DNA from: Tigriopus japonicus | Taxonomy: Eukaryota; Arthropoda; Copepoda; Harpacticoida; Harpacticidae | DNA length: 64,000 nucleotides | Assembly (NCBI GenBank): GCA_010645155.1 | Contig: JAAGOF010000323.1 | Location: forward strand, 876,183-940,182 | Direction: 5' to 3' | In this document: positions 63,601 to 64,000 of the stretch, piece by piece | How positions within the stretch are numbered: position 1 is the first letter of the stretch | Layout: every line of letters begins with the position of its first letter | Notes under the pieces: generated by a model | Told to the model about the DNA's origin: nothing | What the model saw: only the letters and a program-made list of their open reading frames with translations | Database searches by the model: none | Translations under genes and position numbers: made by a program

Positions 63601-64000
63601 AGATGAGCCTTTTCCATCCTCATCCTTGGGGAGAAAGGGTTGCAAATGTCGTTGGCAATGTGCTTGCTCATTTCCTGAATGAAGCTTCAGTGAGGGTGGG
63701 TGGAAGAAAAAGAAGTGATCCTTTACATTTGCTTGTATGTACTACGGTCGTCCATCTGCTCGTTTGATGTTGTTACGTACGACACAGAACGTCTACCCTG
63801 TTCATGGGAAGTCATTAACTTCGCCGTCCACTTTCTCAACAACAATAACACCCTTGGGACTTGGTTATGTTGGTTGTTGGGGATCAAGATACCCGTTCAT
63901 TGAGCTGTGCGATGTTTTTCCATGAAACAGTCTTTTGGGAAATCAGCAGCTTGTGCTCAAAAGCTTCAGAATGTAATATTAGCCTTGCAAGTTCACAGGC

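Noticed and set aside
63541..63610. tRNA gene
   Set aside because: The T arm is convincing but there is no anticodon arm or matching acceptor stem, so it is listed only as a SINE-like fragment.
1..64000. CRISPR array, bacterial operon or prophage
   Set aside because: No regularly spaced repeats, ribosome binding sites or long uninterrupted gene runs. The genes have introns.

Overview
This is eukaryotic, most likely arthropod, DNA. A crustacean such as a copepod would fit, but that is inference. The genes are split by GT..AG introns, many only 56-75 bases long. The coding content is metazoan: amiloride-sensitive (DEG/ENaC) channels and class A seven-helix receptors. There are no bacterial operons. 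The only other recognisable coding matter is a decayed non-LTR retrotransposon.

Layout. Positions 1 to about 41.3 kb hold no gene I can name. They contain microsatellites (GTAC, GGTT, GAT, CT), one CpG-rich patch at 34.6-34.8 kb, a SINE-like fragment and several weak candidate exons. The best of these is 41375-41516 (+). It could be an intergenic desert or the introns of a long gene. From about 41.9 kb the sequence becomes visibly richer in A+T.

Positions 44.7-57.6 kb form the gene cluster. Two DEG/ENaC channel genes lie in tandem on the plus strand (44825-46642 and 49167-50951). Two class A GPCR genes lie in tandem on the minus strand (51453-53452 and 55282-57592). The two pairs converge at about 51.2 kb. 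Within each pair, internal exon lengths and intron phases are identical (160 and 124 nt; 224, 331 and 191 nt), so each pair is a local duplication and the spliced models support each other. None of the four genes is named in the sequence. Both families are often sensory in arthropods, so a sensory cluster is possible but not shown.

Small DNA-transposon-like elements surround the channel genes: a 383-bp element with inverted ends at 43925-44307, a related end at 46826-46845 on the far side of the first channel gene, another 383-bp TA-flanked element at 47557-47939, and a 130-bp foldback at 48251-48380. Downstream, 57.6-64 kb has no gene: an RT remnant with two in-frame stops (60376-60963, minus), a perfect 13-bp hairpin at 63204-63233 and a SINE-like fragment.

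All exon models are built by eye from splice sites, frame and paralogue agreement. The 5' ends of all four genes are the least certain part.
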